7,357 nucleotides of DNA from an uncultured Treponema sp. (GTDB lineage Bacteria > Spirochaetota > Spirochaetia > Treponematales > Treponemataceae): positions 1 through 7,357 of the forward strand of contig CAJOQA010000034.1 of assembly GCA_905236465.1 (NCBI GenBank), read 5' to 3'. Position 1 is the stretch's first letter, and the number at the start of each line of letters is the position of its first letter. A model generated the notes under the pieces. The model was not told the DNA's origin. It did no database searches and saw only the letters and a list, made by a program, of their open reading frames with translations. Positions 1-5,650 of this stretch are shown piece after piece. The position numbers were made by a program, and so were the translations under genes.

Positions 1-383
1 ACAGCAACAAGTACAATCATAACCAAAGTAATTGTGCCAGCCATGTATGGTTGCAAGGTTGAAGAAAGTACACCAAATGATATTAGCATTATCATATTCA
101 AGTAGGCCATGCCGATGGCGTGTTTTTTTGTAAATGTTGAAAAAAACAACATACAAAAGCCGTATGCAAAAGAAAGACAAAAGTAGAATAAATAAAAAAG
201 TTCGTTATTCTTGTCTACAAAGAACATCTCATTATGAGAAAAAAAACTTATAACAGCCATAAGGGCGAGAAACCAGAAATTTAAGATAGCTGCATGAGTC
301 CTATTAGTTGATTTTATCAGATCCAGACTTTCTTTCCTTGTCTTTTTATCATATCCGTAGTATAAAAAATTGGTTAAAGTCAC
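1..383 (-). CDS. Multi-TM membrane protein, N-terminal part; possibly the sensor half of a GGDEF-type signalling protein (partial)
   Basis: This gene starts at GTG (383-381), which overlaps the TGA of the upstream lipoprotein gene as GTGA. A strong Shine-Dalgarno, GAGGAGG, lies 4-5 nt upstream inside that gene. The frame stays open for 127 codons to the window edge, so the C-terminal end is missing. A short charged N-terminus (about residues 1-29, beginning TLTNFLYYGYDKK) is followed by at least four hydrophobic segments at roughly 30-50, 64-85, 91-110 and 113-127. They are separated by short Lys/His loops. No catalytic domain is reached. The layout of a charged ~30-residue leader followed by closely packed TM helices resembles the N-terminus of 5-6-TM diguanylate cyclases common in Treponema and Clostridia. 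That identity is a guess from general look. A histidine kinase or a transporter subunit remains possible. The 4-bp overlap indicates co-translation with the binding protein. Confidence 0.6.
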   Translation of the reverse strand, partial: MTLTNFLYYGYDKKTRKESLDLIKSTNRTHAAILNFWFLALMAVISFFSHNEMFFVDKNNELFYLFYFCLSFAYGFCMLFFSTFTKKHAIGMAYLNMIMLISFGVLSSTLQPYMAGTITLVMIVLVA

Positions 384-1621
384 AGTTCCTCCTCAAGCCT
401 TGCCTGAGCAATGGCTAAACCTTCTTCTACCGAAAGTTTTCCTTCAATAATCTTTTTCATTTCTTGACCCAAGATTGTATAAAAATCTGACCAGTTTTCC
501 ATTATTGGCCGGTATATACCGCCTTCCAAGGCAGAGCAAACTGCTAAATATTGGGGGAACTTTTGTAACACTTCCTGGTTTCGTAAACAAGAATACCTGC
601 ATGGAACCCCACCAAAAGCAACTGTCTTTTTTTGCACTTGGGCATCCATTAAAAAAGATACTAGCTTCGCGGAAAGCTCTGGCTCTCTGCTGCAAGAGGG
701 GACCCCAATTGTCCAGACTCCATAAACGTTGGCGTTTTGTAAGGGACTGTCTTTGTGTACTTTTCCGTTAAGGGCTATATAGTCAGCCGCAGATTTTTTG
801 CTTGGCGTATACCAGCCAGGCCAAGCAACCCCCATAGCGGCTGCTCCGTTTGCAATAGCCATAATTACATGGTCTTTAGAATCATTTTTTCCTGTAGATA
901 TTAAATCCTTGTAGAAGCTCAGAGCCGACTTGAACTCTTCAGTGTTTACGGTAGGCTCATTGTTTTCATCAACAACCCAACCGCCAAAAGAAAGTAGTAT
1001 TGGTAAAAAGTCAACTACTATATTGTTGTTTGTGTCTCCCCTGTACATAAAGCCTAAGTTGCGGCTTTTTTGTGCTTTTTTGCAAATATCATAAATGTCG
1101 TCTAAGGAATGAATGTCTTCTGCCTTGTAGCCTGTAAATTTTAGAAGGGGCTTATTGTATAAAAGAACTGTTACGTTACCATAGTAGGGAGCAAGGTATA
1201 GTTTTTTATTTGAATAACATATTTTTGTTGTAGCAGGAATTATATCCTTGTCAAGGCTATAGCCAAAATCTGAAAGGCATAGAAGGGCTTCTTTTGCAAT
1301 ACATTCTGCCATCCAAGAGCCGTCAACCATGCAGAACTCAAAGGCATCTTCTTTTTTGCAAGAGGCAGCCCCTGCTACTTTTGCATGAAGGGCATCTTCT
1401 GAAAGCTCAAGTACCGTGCACTGAACATTGTTTTCTACTTCAAAATAGGGCAGACATCTCTCTATTACGTCAGAATATATCCCTGACCTAAGGGCTAGTG
1501 TTATATATTTTGTATCGTCATTTACAATAAGTTTGGGAGCGGGATCCTTTTTAGGACATGACACCAATAGGCAGACAGAGACAAGAGTAGAAAATATAGC
1601 TAATAGTTTCCTTACCTGCAT
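380..1621 (-). CDS. Extracellular solute-binding lipoprotein (family 1, sugar-type SBP)
   Basis: The protein has 413 residues, a normal length for the MalE/SBP_bac_1 family. Residues 1-22 are a lipoprotein signal: basic MQVRK, a hydrophobic core, then lipobox LVSC with Cys22 as the lipidation site. The mature protein would be membrane-tethered and bind a small ligand, probably a carbohydrate or related compound. Family features include an N-terminal lobe with YFEVENN (59-65), a hinge-type segment APYYGNVTVLLYNKPLL (144-160), GVAWPGW (264-270), GGVPCR (337-342) and a C-terminal helix typical of SBPs (EMKKIIEGKLSVEEGLAIAQ, 387-406). AGGAG lies 5 nt before the ATG, which fixes the start. The mature part carries 12 cysteines, unusually many for this family. 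No ABC permease or ATPase is present in the window. Instead the next gene, overlapping by 4 bp, encodes a multi-TM membrane protein. The protein may therefore be a ligand sensor rather than a transport component; this is inference. Confidence 0.9.
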   Translation of the reverse strand: MQVRKLLAIFSTLVSVCLLVSCPKKDPAPKLIVNDDTKYITLALRSGIYSDVIERCLPYFEVENNVQCTVLELSEDALHAKVAGAASCKKEDAFEFCMVDGSWMAECIAKEALLCLSDFGYSLDKDIIPATTKICYSNKKLYLAPYYGNVTVLLYNKPLLKFTGYKAEDIHSLDDIYDICKKAQKSRNLGFMYRGDTNNNIVVDFLPILLSFGGWVVDENNEPTVNTEEFKSALSFYKDLISTGKNDSKDHVIMAIANGAAAMGVAWPGWYTPSKKSAADYIALNGKVHKDSPLQNANVYGVWTIGVPSCSREPELSAKLVSFLMDAQVQKKTVAFGGVPCRYSCLRNQEVLQKFPQYLAVCSALEGGIYRPIMENWSDFYTILGQEMKKIIEGKLSVEEGLAIAQARLEEEL

Positions 1622-1653
1622 AAAATCTCCTAAGTAGAAGTAATTACTTTAAA

Positions 1654-1662
1654 AGTATAACA
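1654..1662 (-). promoter_or_regulatory. Extended -10 promoter candidate for the solute-binding lipoprotein gene
   Basis: Read leftward, TGTTATACT combines a TGn extension with a good -10 hexamer (TATACT). At 17-nt spacing the -35 position reads TAGCAT, which does not match, as expected for an extended -10 promoter. Transcription would start near 1647, giving a leader of about 26 nt that contains the AGGAG (1631-1627). Read-through from the upstream DUF4956 gene is also possible. Confidence 0.4.
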
Positions 1663-1672
1663 CGGGATATGG

Positions 1673-1700
1673 AAAAATGCTAGGGAAAATGTTTTTCCTA
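1673..1700 (-). terminator. Weak AT-rich hairpin after the DUF4956 gene, possible terminator
   Basis: Read leftward from the TAG stop, TAGGAAAA and TTTTCC(C)TA pair around a 3-nt loop (ACA) with one bulged C (1700-1681). A run of five T follows at 1677-1673. The stem is short and poor in G/C, so termination would be weak. It is recorded because it lies exactly between two genes where a separate promoter is also suspected. Confidence 0.25.
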
Positions 1701-2372
1701 ATACGTGACCTCACCGTCGTGGGAAAGGAGGCTGCATGATGTTACGGCAGAAATAGCGGCGGTTTGCTTTACCAAAGGGCCAGCGTCTTTTGTGCGTACT
1801 TCTATTACAAGGTCTGTTCTATTGTTAGAAAGGCTTCTAGACTTTACTGTAAAATACTTGCAGTATTTCTTTACTTCAAGGATTACGGCATCTTCTAAGT
1901 CGTAGCCTTGGCCGCTTACCATAAGAATAAGGGGGGCTTTGCCTACTGGAATCTTATCTAAGGCAAAAATTGCAATTGTAAGCACAAAAGCAAGTACACA
2001 TGCAATTTCTGCAAGCCCTGCTCCACAGATAATGCCAGTGCTTATGGCCCAAAATAAAAAGGCAAGATCCATTGGCTCTTTTACGGCAGTACGGAAACGT
2101 ACAATAGAAAGGGCACCAACCATACCTAAAGAAATAACTACGCTTGATTGTATGGTAATTATTATTGAAGTGGTTATTACGGTAACTGCTGCCAAAGAAA
2201 TATTAAATGTCTTTGAATAGAAGGTCTTCTTAGTCAGCAGCCTGTAAGCAAAGAAAATGTAGATTGCAAAAAGACATGAAATTGTCATGGCAACAATTAT
2301 TGTTGTCGGCGACATATCGAAACGGGAAAATCCCTGTAAAAATGAGTTCTTGAATATATCCTTAAAAGACAT
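1698..2372 (-). CDS. DUF4956 family integral membrane protein
   Basis: This is a 224-residue membrane protein. Hydrophobic segments lie at about 22-44, 57-76, 78-91, 102-118 and 120-138. A soluble C-terminal part of about 80 residues follows, probably cytoplasmic and with an alternating beta/alpha pattern. The diagnostic DUF4956 block spans 81-108, with SLGMVGALSIVRFRTA followed by KEPMDLAFLFW. The start was set at ATG 2372 rather than at an in-frame ATG at 2459. GGGGG sits 6 nt upstream (2383-2379) and can pair with the anti-SD CCUCC through a G-U wobble, and the DUF4956 homology begins after this Met. The longer version would overlap the VTC gene by nearly 100 bp. The start overlaps the VTC-domain gene by 11 bp, implying coupled translation. 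The biochemical function is unknown. The constant partnership with VTC proteins suggests a membrane partner or conduit for the VTC product (inference). Confidence 0.88.
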   Translation of the reverse strand: MSFKDIFKNSFLQGFSRFDMSPTTIIVAMTISCLFAIYIFFAYRLLTKKTFYSKTFNISLAAVTVITTSIIITIQSSVVISLGMVGALSIVRFRTAVKEPMDLAFLFWAISTGIICGAGLAEIACVLAFVLTIAIFALDKIPVGKAPLILMVSGQGYDLEDAVILEVKKYCKYFTVKSRSLSNNRTDLVIEVRTKDAGPLVKQTAAISAVTSCSLLSHDGEVTY

Positions 2373-3072
2373 GAGGTGCCCCCAATATGCTATATTTACG
2401 GCATAAATAATACTTAGAAAATGCTGTTTGCTCAAGACGGTTAGTCTGTAAAAGCTCATTTATAAAATCAGGAAGAAATTCATCGAATTTTACTTCTATC
2501 ATATTTGTGGCTAAAGGCATGATGGGCCTAGCCGCAAGTTCTTCAGAGAAAAAATCTTCTATTATATTACCACTGCGAATATTGCGATCAAATGTTATGC
2601 GAACATTCCCCTCTTTCCAAATAAAGGGAATTCTGTCGTATTCAACTATAACAACAGGCCTTAGGGCAAAAGCTTGCATTTGCATGATAAGTTTTTTTAC
2701 TAAAAAAGGGTATTCGTCTTTTACTTGTGGAATTTTCCCTTCCATAATTTCCTTGCAGAAGTCAAGGCTTAACGGAGTTGAACTTTTAAGGCATTTTCCC
2801 CTTTCCTTTCTTTTTAACTCTAAAGAAATTCTTTCGCTGTTACGATTATAAATTCTTATGCGGAATTTTTCTCTGGGGTCAGTCCCATTTTCATTTTCAA
2901 GGTAGCAGGTGTTGTAGATGTCGTCAAAATAAATGCTGCGTATATTATAAAATCCGGCAGGTCCTGTGTGTCTGTCTAAGTCAAGCACTGATTTTACCCT
3001 TTGCTCTAGCTCAAGGAGTATATACTCAGGAGAAACATACTTGAATTCATGGCGGAATTTTTTTGCAGACAT
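2362..3072 (-). CDS. VTC-domain protein (CYTH/triphosphate-tunnel fold, polyphosphate polymerase-like)
   Basis: The 236 residues correspond to a stand-alone VTC domain with no SPX or membrane domain. Tunnel-fold motifs appear in order: RHEFKY (7-12), SIYFDD (46-51), FRIRIY with Arg71 and Arg73, LELKRK with Glu85, Lys87 and Lys89, VEYDR (143-147), VRITFDR with Arg158 and Asp162, IEVKFDE with Glu193 and Lys195, and SKY (219-221). In yeast Vtc4 the equivalent basic residues bind the triphosphate chain and the C-terminal Glu binds the metal, and the enzyme makes polyphosphate from ATP. All key charged positions appear to be kept here, so catalytic activity is plausible. Other CYTH enzymes (triphosphatase, class IV adenylate cyclase) are less likely, because the SIYFDD and IEVKFDE-LP patterns are VTC-like. 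It is cytoplasmic, with no signal. No usable SD precedes the ATG, and the promoter layout predicts a leaderless mRNA. DUF4956 follows by overlap and a CotH gene diverges. Confidence 0.9.
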   Translation of the reverse strand: MSAKKFRHEFKYVSPEYILLELEQRVKSVLDLDRHTGPAGFYNIRSIYFDDIYNTCYLENENGTDPREKFRIRIYNRNSERISLELKRKERGKCLKSSTPLSLDFCKEIMEGKIPQVKDEYPFLVKKLIMQMQAFALRPVVIVEYDRIPFIWKEGNVRITFDRNIRSGNIIEDFFSEELAARPIMPLATNMIEVKFDEFLPDFINELLQTNRLEQTAFSKYYLCRKYSILGAPHVF

Positions 3073-3078
3073 TTTTAT

Positions 3079-3107
3079 ATTATCCCTAAAAAAATAAAGC
3101 GTGTCAA
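3079..3107 (-). promoter_or_regulatory. Sigma-70 promoter of the VTC-DUF4956 operon, predicted leaderless
   Basis: Read leftward, TTGACA (3107-3102, perfect consensus) is followed by a 17-nt spacer and GATAAT (3084-3079, 5 of 6). The -10 ends 6 nt before the ATG at 3072, so a start 7 nt after the -10 falls on the A of ATG. An AGGGA at 3088-3084 overlaps the -10 and would not be transcribed, so it cannot act as an SD. Confidence 0.75.
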
Positions 3108-3128
3108 TGTGCTAATCCACCTTGTCAC
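3101..3128. repeat. 28-bp imperfect palindrome covering both divergent -35 boxes (operator candidate)
   Basis: Arms GTGTCAA.GTG and CAC.TTGTCAC are symmetric about 3114.5, with 9 of 14 position pairs complementary. The two -35 hexamers make up five of those pairs. The extra matches GTG/CAC (3109-3111 and 3118-3120) and the outer G-C pair go beyond what two facing -35 boxes require. The centre coincides with the midpoint between the two ATGs. A dimeric regulator bound here would cover both -35 elements. Confidence 0.4.
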
Positions 3129-3150
3129 TTCATTCTAAAAAAGCTATACT
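3122..3150 (+). promoter_or_regulatory. Sigma-70 promoter of the CotH-family gene, predicted leaderless
   Basis: TTGTCA (3122-3127, 5 of 6) is followed by a 17-nt spacer and TATACT (3145-3150, 5 of 6). The ATG at 3157 begins 7 nt after the end of the -10, the usual transcription start distance. The six intervening bases (TTTTAC) contain no SD, and none lies further upstream. The geometry is identical to that of the divergent promoter. Confidence 0.75.
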
Positions 3151-3156
3151 TTTTAC

Positions 3157-4428
3157 ATGAAAGTCCGCCGCTTTTCTTTAGCCTTTAGCCTAGTTTTTTT
3201 CCTAGCCTTTTCTTCAATGCTTCTTGTTTTTTTGAAAGCAAATTCAGAGAAAGAAAAAGTGCAAAACGGTTTTATGGGGCTGGGATTACCGGTTCTTTCA
3301 GTTGAGACTGAAGGGTATAAAGCCGTGAAAAACCGTGAGGACTATAAAAAAGCTACTTTTACCCTCTTACTACAGGATAAAAAAAATCTTTCCGGTTCTT
3401 GTAAAATTCGGGGAAGGGGAAATTCTACTTGGACAACATTTGACACAAATAAAAGGTCTTACTTATTAAAAACAGCTGATCCGATTTCCCCCTTTGGCAT
3501 GGCTTTGGCTAATAAATGGGTTTTGCAGGCCAACGTTACAGACAAGACATCGCTAAGAAATGTTTTTGCCTACTACTTGGGGGCTCATGTTTTTAATTCG
3601 TGTGGCTGGAGCCCAAAGACGCAGTTCATAGTTTTTATTTTAAATGGAAAAATTTTAGGGCTTTACGGTTTTATGGAAAAGGCAGAGATTGGAGAAGGAC
3701 GGGTTGAGCTTTCGGATGGCGATTCTTTTTTGGCGGAAGCAAATGAGCGTTACGGGCAGCGGCAAAATAGAATCTGGAATTTTACCAGCAAGCAGGGAAT
3801 AGACATAAGCCTTAGGGAAAAAGACGGAAAAGAGCCTGACTATTATAAGAGGGCAGAGGATAAGCTTAAGGCTTTTGAGGACATCCTTTATTCAGCTGAT
3901 TTTTTAGCAGAGGAAAAAGGCTGGAAGGCTTATGCTGATATTGATTCTTTTGTTGACTGGTATCTTTTAAATGAGTTTGCAAAAAATCCTGATGGTCGCA
4001 TGAGAAATTCCTGCTACATTCGGTGGAAAGAAGAAGAGGATAAATTTTATATGGGGCCGTTTTGGGACTACGATATAAGTTTTGGAAACAATAATGATTC
4101 AGACTGTAGGGAACCAGAAGGCTTTTATATAAATACAGGACGGTGGTTCAAAAGGCTTTTTGAAGATCCGGTATTTAAAGATTCTGTTGCTAAGCGGTGG
4201 AAAGAATGTAGCGTAAGCCTTGAGCAAAGCCTGCTTTTGCTTAGGTCTTTAGCAGAGCAAATGGAAGCTGCTTGTAATCTTGATGATAAAATCTGGCAGC
4301 GTTTTGGTTATAGGCAGTGGCCTAATGCGCCAGGGTATAAAGACCGTATAAGCTATAAAGATGAGGTTGATTACTTATTAAAGTGGTGCGAAGACAGGAT
4401 GAAGTGGTTAGAAAAAAACTTTAACTGA
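3157..4428 (+). CDS. CotH-family protein kinase, exported or membrane-anchored
   Basis: This 423-residue protein belongs to the CotH kinase family, named after the Bacillus spore-coat kinase and related to atypical secretory-pathway kinases. Residues 1-27 form a signal peptide or signal anchor: MKVRR, then about 20 hydrophobic residues with no lipobox Cys. Family motifs in order are RGRGNSTW (85-92), Lys105 in SYLLK, WVLQANVTDKTSLRN (121-135), GLYGFMEKAE (168-177), DIDSFVDWYLLNEFAKNPDG (261-280), SCYIRW (285-290) and GPFWDYD (300-306). Asp279 and Asp304/Asp306 are the likely catalytic and metal-binding acids by analogy with CotH. All the motifs are intact, so kinase activity is expected. The start at ATG 3157 keeps the basic N-terminus; the next ATG would lack it and has no SD. 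It diverges from the VTC/DUF4956 operon. Sporulation is not implied, since CotH proteins occur widely in non-sporing bacteria. The substrate is unknown. Confidence 0.92.
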   Translation: MKVRRFSLAFSLVFFLAFSSMLLVFLKANSEKEKVQNGFMGLGLPVLSVETEGYKAVKNREDYKKATFTLLLQDKKNLSGSCKIRGRGNSTWTTFDTNKRSYLLKTADPISPFGMALANKWVLQANVTDKTSLRNVFAYYLGAHVFNSCGWSPKTQFIVFILNGKILGLYGFMEKAEIGEGRVELSDGDSFLAEANERYGQRQNRIWNFTSKQGIDISLREKDGKEPDYYKRAEDKLKAFEDILYSADFLAEEKGWKAYADIDSFVDWYLLNEFAKNPDGRMRNSCYIRWKEEEDKFYMGPFWDYDISFGNNNDSDCREPEGFYINTGRWFKRLFEDPVFKDSVAKRWKECSVSLEQSLLLLRSLAEQMEAACNLDDKIWQRFGYRQWPNAPGYKDRISYKDEVDYLLKWCEDRMKWLEKNFN

Positions 4429-4431
4429 CGC

Positions 4432-4477
4432 TAAAAATTACTATGCGTAGAGTGCATGGCACTTTGTGAAATTTTTA
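4432..4477 (+). terminator. Possible intrinsic terminator after the CotH-family gene
   Basis: An A-tract (4433-4437) precedes a hairpin AGTGC-ATG-GCACT (4451-4463). A-U and G-U pairs extend it to 4449-4465. A T-tract follows at 4472-4476. The outer segments TAAAAATT (4432-4439) and AATTTTTA (4470-4477) are also complementary. The 6-nt gap between stem and T-tract is not ideal. Confidence 0.35.
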
Positions 4478-4507
4478 TTGTACTTTTATTAGTTTTGCCC
4501 TTATACT
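4478..4507 (+). promoter_or_regulatory. Promoter candidate for the aldo/keto reductase-lar operon
   Basis: TTGTAC (4478-4483) and TATACT (4502-4507) are separated by 18 nt. The -10 is good and the -35 matches only its TTG. Transcription would start near 4513-4515, giving a leader of only about 15 nt whose GAGG (4514-4517) is almost at its 5' end. Confidence 0.4.
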
Positions 4508-4528
4508 AATATAGAGGTTTAATGCGGT

Positions 4529-5650
4529 ATGCCAGATTATTTTGGAAAGGATATTTTTAAGCTAGGTTTTGGTTTAATGCGACTCCCTAAAACTGCTACA
4601 GGGGCAATCGATATTTCTTATGTCAGCAAGATGGTTGACTCTTTTATTGAAGCTGGTGGTACATATTTTGATACAGCCTATGTGTATGACAATGGAGAAT
4701 CAGAACGTGCTGCAAAAGCTGCTCTTGTTGACAGGTATCCCCGTGAAAAGTTTACGCTTTGTACAAAACTTTGTGCCTGGCTTCAGTGCCACGATGAAGC
4801 TAGCGCTAAGCAACAATTTTATACCAGCCTTGAGCGCACAGGGGCAGGATATTTTGACTATTATTTGCTTCATGCCCTGCAAAGGTCAAATTATAAAAAA
4901 TATGATGAATACCATATTTGGGATTTTGTAAAAGAACAAAAAGAAAAAGGATTGATAAAATACTACGGTTTTTCTTTTCATGCAGATTCAGCTTTGCTAG
5001 ATGAAATTTTAACTTTACATCCGGATGTTGATTTTATTCAGTTGCAGATAAACTATGCAGATTGGGAAAATCCAGGTGTACAAAGCCGTGCCTGCTATGA
5101 AGTAGCCCGTAAGCATGGAAAATCAATTACTGTTATGGAACCAGTTAAGGGGGGCTCCCTTGCAAATCCAATTCCCAAAGTTCAGGAACTTTTTAAGAAG
5201 TCAAATCCTGCTCTGTCTAATGCAAGTTGGGCAATCCGCTATGCGGCTAGTATGGACGGCATCATCACAGTTCTTTCTGGCATGAGCAACATGGAACAGA
5301 TGGAAGACAACCTTTCATACATGAGAAACTTTGTGCCGCTTTCTTATGATGAGCAAAAGGTGATTGCAGCAGCACAAGCTGCCCTCAATGAAGATAAGTC
5401 AATTGCATGTACTGCCTGTCACTACTGTACAGGTGGTTGCCCCATGAATATTCCTATTCCTGATATTTTTGCAGTTGCCAATGATGAAAAGAAAAATAAA
5501 AGTAGGGATGGCGGAAGGCAAAAGTATACGATTGTAACAGCAACAAGCGGAAAAGCTAGTGACTGTGTAAAATGCGGTCAGTGTGAGCAAGCTTGTCCTC
5601 AACATCTGCCTATTATTTCCCTGCTTGAAGAATGTAGGAGTTTTGAATAG
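4529..5650 (+). CDS. Aldo/keto reductase with C-terminal 2x[4Fe-4S] ferredoxin-like domain
   Basis: The protein has 373 residues, the usual length of the Fe-S-fused AKR family. The AKR barrel opens with LGFGLMRLP (12-20). The catalytic tetrad is complete: Asp48 and Tyr53 in FDTAYVYDNGESE, Lys80 in CTKL, His115 in LLHAL. IKYYGFSFH (143-151), QLQINYADWE (171-180) and VMEPVKGGSLAN (202-213) follow, as in NAD(P)H-binding AKRs. The C-terminus carries two CxxCxxCxxxCP sets, Cys294/297/300/304 and Cys346/349/352/356, each expected to hold a [4Fe-4S] cluster. The enzyme is cytoplasmic; the substrate of such Fe-S AKRs is generally unknown. GAGG lies 11 nt before the ATG, a slightly long spacing; an ATG at 4522 is out of frame. 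The stop codon touches the larE start with no gap, so it is the first gene of a lar operon. That suggests a role near 2-hydroxyacid or aldehyde metabolism (inference). Confidence 0.93.
   Translation: MPDYFGKDIFKLGFGLMRLPKTATGAIDISYVSKMVDSFIEAGGTYFDTAYVYDNGESERAAKAALVDRYPREKFTLCTKLCAWLQCHDEASAKQQFYTSLERTGAGYFDYYLLHALQRSNYKKYDEYHIWDFVKEQKEKGLIKYYGFSFHADSALLDEILTLHPDVDFIQLQINYADWENPGVQSRACYEVARKHGKSITVMEPVKGGSLANPIPKVQELFKKSNPALSNASWAIRYAASMDGIITVLSGMSNMEQMEDNLSYMRNFVPLSYDEQKVIAAAQAALNEDKSIACTACHYCTGGCPMNIPIPDIFAVANDEKKNKSRDGGRQKYTIVTATSGKASDCVKCGQCEQACPQHLPIISLLEECRSFE

Noticed and set aside
475..771. 98-codon plus-strand ORF opposite the solute-binding protein
   Set aside because: It is a shadow of the minus-strand gene with no SD and no domain-like sequence. 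The opposite frame encodes a clear SBP. The same applies to the open frames opposite or inside the DUF4956, VTC, reductase, larE and larB genes.
2373..2459. N-terminal extension of the DUF4956 protein from an upstream in-frame ATG at 2459
   Set aside because: The 29 extra residues lie wholly within the coding sequence of the VTC gene and do not fit the DUF4956 family. ATG 2372 has GGGGG at 6-nt spacing and coincides with the end of the VTC gene.
2362..3072. VTC-like gene as a class IV adenylate cyclase or thiamine triphosphatase
   Set aside because: These share the tunnel fold, but the motif set SIYFDD, FRIRIY, LELKRK, IEVKFDE-LP and SKY, together with the DUF4956/CotH neighbours, fits the VTC family. 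The reaction itself remains unproven.
3157..4428. CotH gene as evidence for a spore-forming organism
   Set aside because: CotH-family kinases occur in many non-sporing bacteria and no other sporulation gene is present here.
4449..4465. Hairpin AGTGC-ATG-GCACT as an operator or riboswitch element
   Set aside because: It lies just after the CotH stop, between an A-tract and a T-tract, and upstream of the suspected reductase promoter, so a terminator explains it better. No known riboswitch consensus is seen.
4522..4528. Alternative reductase start at ATG 4522, better spaced from GAGG
   Set aside because: It is 7 nt upstream and out of frame with the reductase, and gives no long open frame.
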